From JBKPHS01 sp046729975 (lineage in GTDB: Bacteria > Actinomycetota > Thermoleophilia > Solirubrobacterales > Thermoleophilaceae): a stretch of 13,118 bases of DNA. Location of the stretch: NCBI GenBank assembly GCA_046729975.1, contig JBKPHS010000067.1, positions 1 to 13,118 of the forward strand, given 5' to 3'. The notes under the pieces are model-generated. The model saw only the letters and a program-made list of their open reading frames with translations, searched no databases and was not told where the DNA came from. The position numbers were made by a program, and so were the translations under genes. Positions 12,921 to 13,118 of the stretch are shown one piece after another; position 1 is the stretch's first letter, and each line of letters starts with the position of its first letter.

Positions 12921-13118
12921 ATGATTCAGCGAATGGACAACGTGCTCATCGTCGTCGAGGACCTCGAGGCTGCCAAGGCGTTCTTCGCCGAGCTCGGTAT
13001 GGAGCTGGAAGGCGAGACGACGGTCGAGGGGCCTTGGGTGGACCAGACCGTCGGGCTCAACGACGTCCGTGCCGACATCACCATGATGCGAACCCCGGAC
13101 GGCCACGGCCGGGTCGAG
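12921..13118 (+). CDS. VOC-family (glyoxalase/dioxygenase fold) protein, N-terminal part
   Basis: The gene runs off the window after 66 codons. MIQRMDNVLIVVEDLEAAKAFF (1-22 in part) followed by AELGMELEGE is the standard first beta-alpha-beta unit of the vicinal-oxygen-chelate fold, and DVRADITMMRTPDG (about 50-63) fits the following strands. Family members include glyoxalase I, extradiol dioxygenases and antibiotic-binding proteins. The His usually found early in the first strand of metal-dependent members is not obvious here (Asn7-Val-Leu). Function cannot be narrowed with only about half the protein. It is separated from the upstream operon by 238 bases and probably independent of it. Confidence 0.82.
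   Translation, partial: MIQRMDNVLIVVEDLEAAKAFFAELGMELEGETTVEGPWVDQTVGLNDVRADITMMRTPDGHGRVE

Noticed and set aside
12704..12922. Minus-strand 72-codon frame before the VOC gene
   Set aside because: Its start would overlap the VOC start and be antisense to its ribosome binding site; no start signal or family features.
1..13118. CRISPR array, tRNA/rRNA genes, insertion sequences
   Set aside because: No regularly spaced repeats, cloverleaf-like segments, rRNA-like sequence or transposase motifs were seen. The two 72-base repeats have no adjacent transposase.

Overview
The window is very GC-rich. It uses GTG and TTG starts freely and packs its genes with 1-4 base overlaps. The rpsA-coaE neighbourhood, the CGNR-type regulator and the VOC, AHSA1 and ArsR genes all fit a high-GC actinobacterium. 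A deep-branching lineage such as Thermoleophilia is my guess from overall character only; no marker here proves it.

Left part (1-2760, minus strand) is a housekeeping operon read right to left: ribosomal protein S1 (rpsA), dephospho-CoA kinase (coaE), then a membrane-anchored lytic transglycosylase. Directly behind the transglycosylase lies a 72-base hairpin-containing repeat, and a second copy about 89% identical lies at 5765-5835. Middle part (2815-6242) is a set of small units: a geranylgeranyl-reductase-family flavoprotein divergent from rpsA; a 59-residue ORF with a consensus ribosome binding site, divergent from a CGNR-type zinc-finger regulator across a region holding three copies of a 13-base element; an ArsR repressor coupled to an AHSA1/SRPBCC protein behind an AT-rich palindrome; and a small two-helix membrane protein.

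Right part (6298-12682) is the most interesting. It is a divergent pair of three-gene operons. To the left run a 3-hydroxyisobutyrate-dehydrogenase-type enzyme and the alpha and beta subunits of a thiamine-diphosphate 2-oxo acid/acetoin dehydrogenase E1. To the right run an M24-fold (creatinase/Xaa-Pro peptidase/DddP-like) protein, a short-chain dehydrogenase with a YxxxxxxK active site like FabL, and a second M24-fold protein. Both start regions carry the same perfect 14-base LacI-type palindrome, TGCAAACGATTGCA, just downstream of a recognisable or possible -10 box. The two palindromes are 104 bases apart centre to centre, close to ten helical turns, so one repressor could loop them and control all six genes together. 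No LacI-family gene, E2, E3 or transporter is in the window. Both M24 proteins have lost metal ligands of the peptidase site, one of five in the first and most of them in the second, which suggests non-peptidase chemistry. I read this as an inducible catabolic divergon whose substrate I cannot name.

The window ends inside a VOC-family (glyoxalase fold) gene. I saw no rRNA, tRNA, CRISPR array or insertion sequence.
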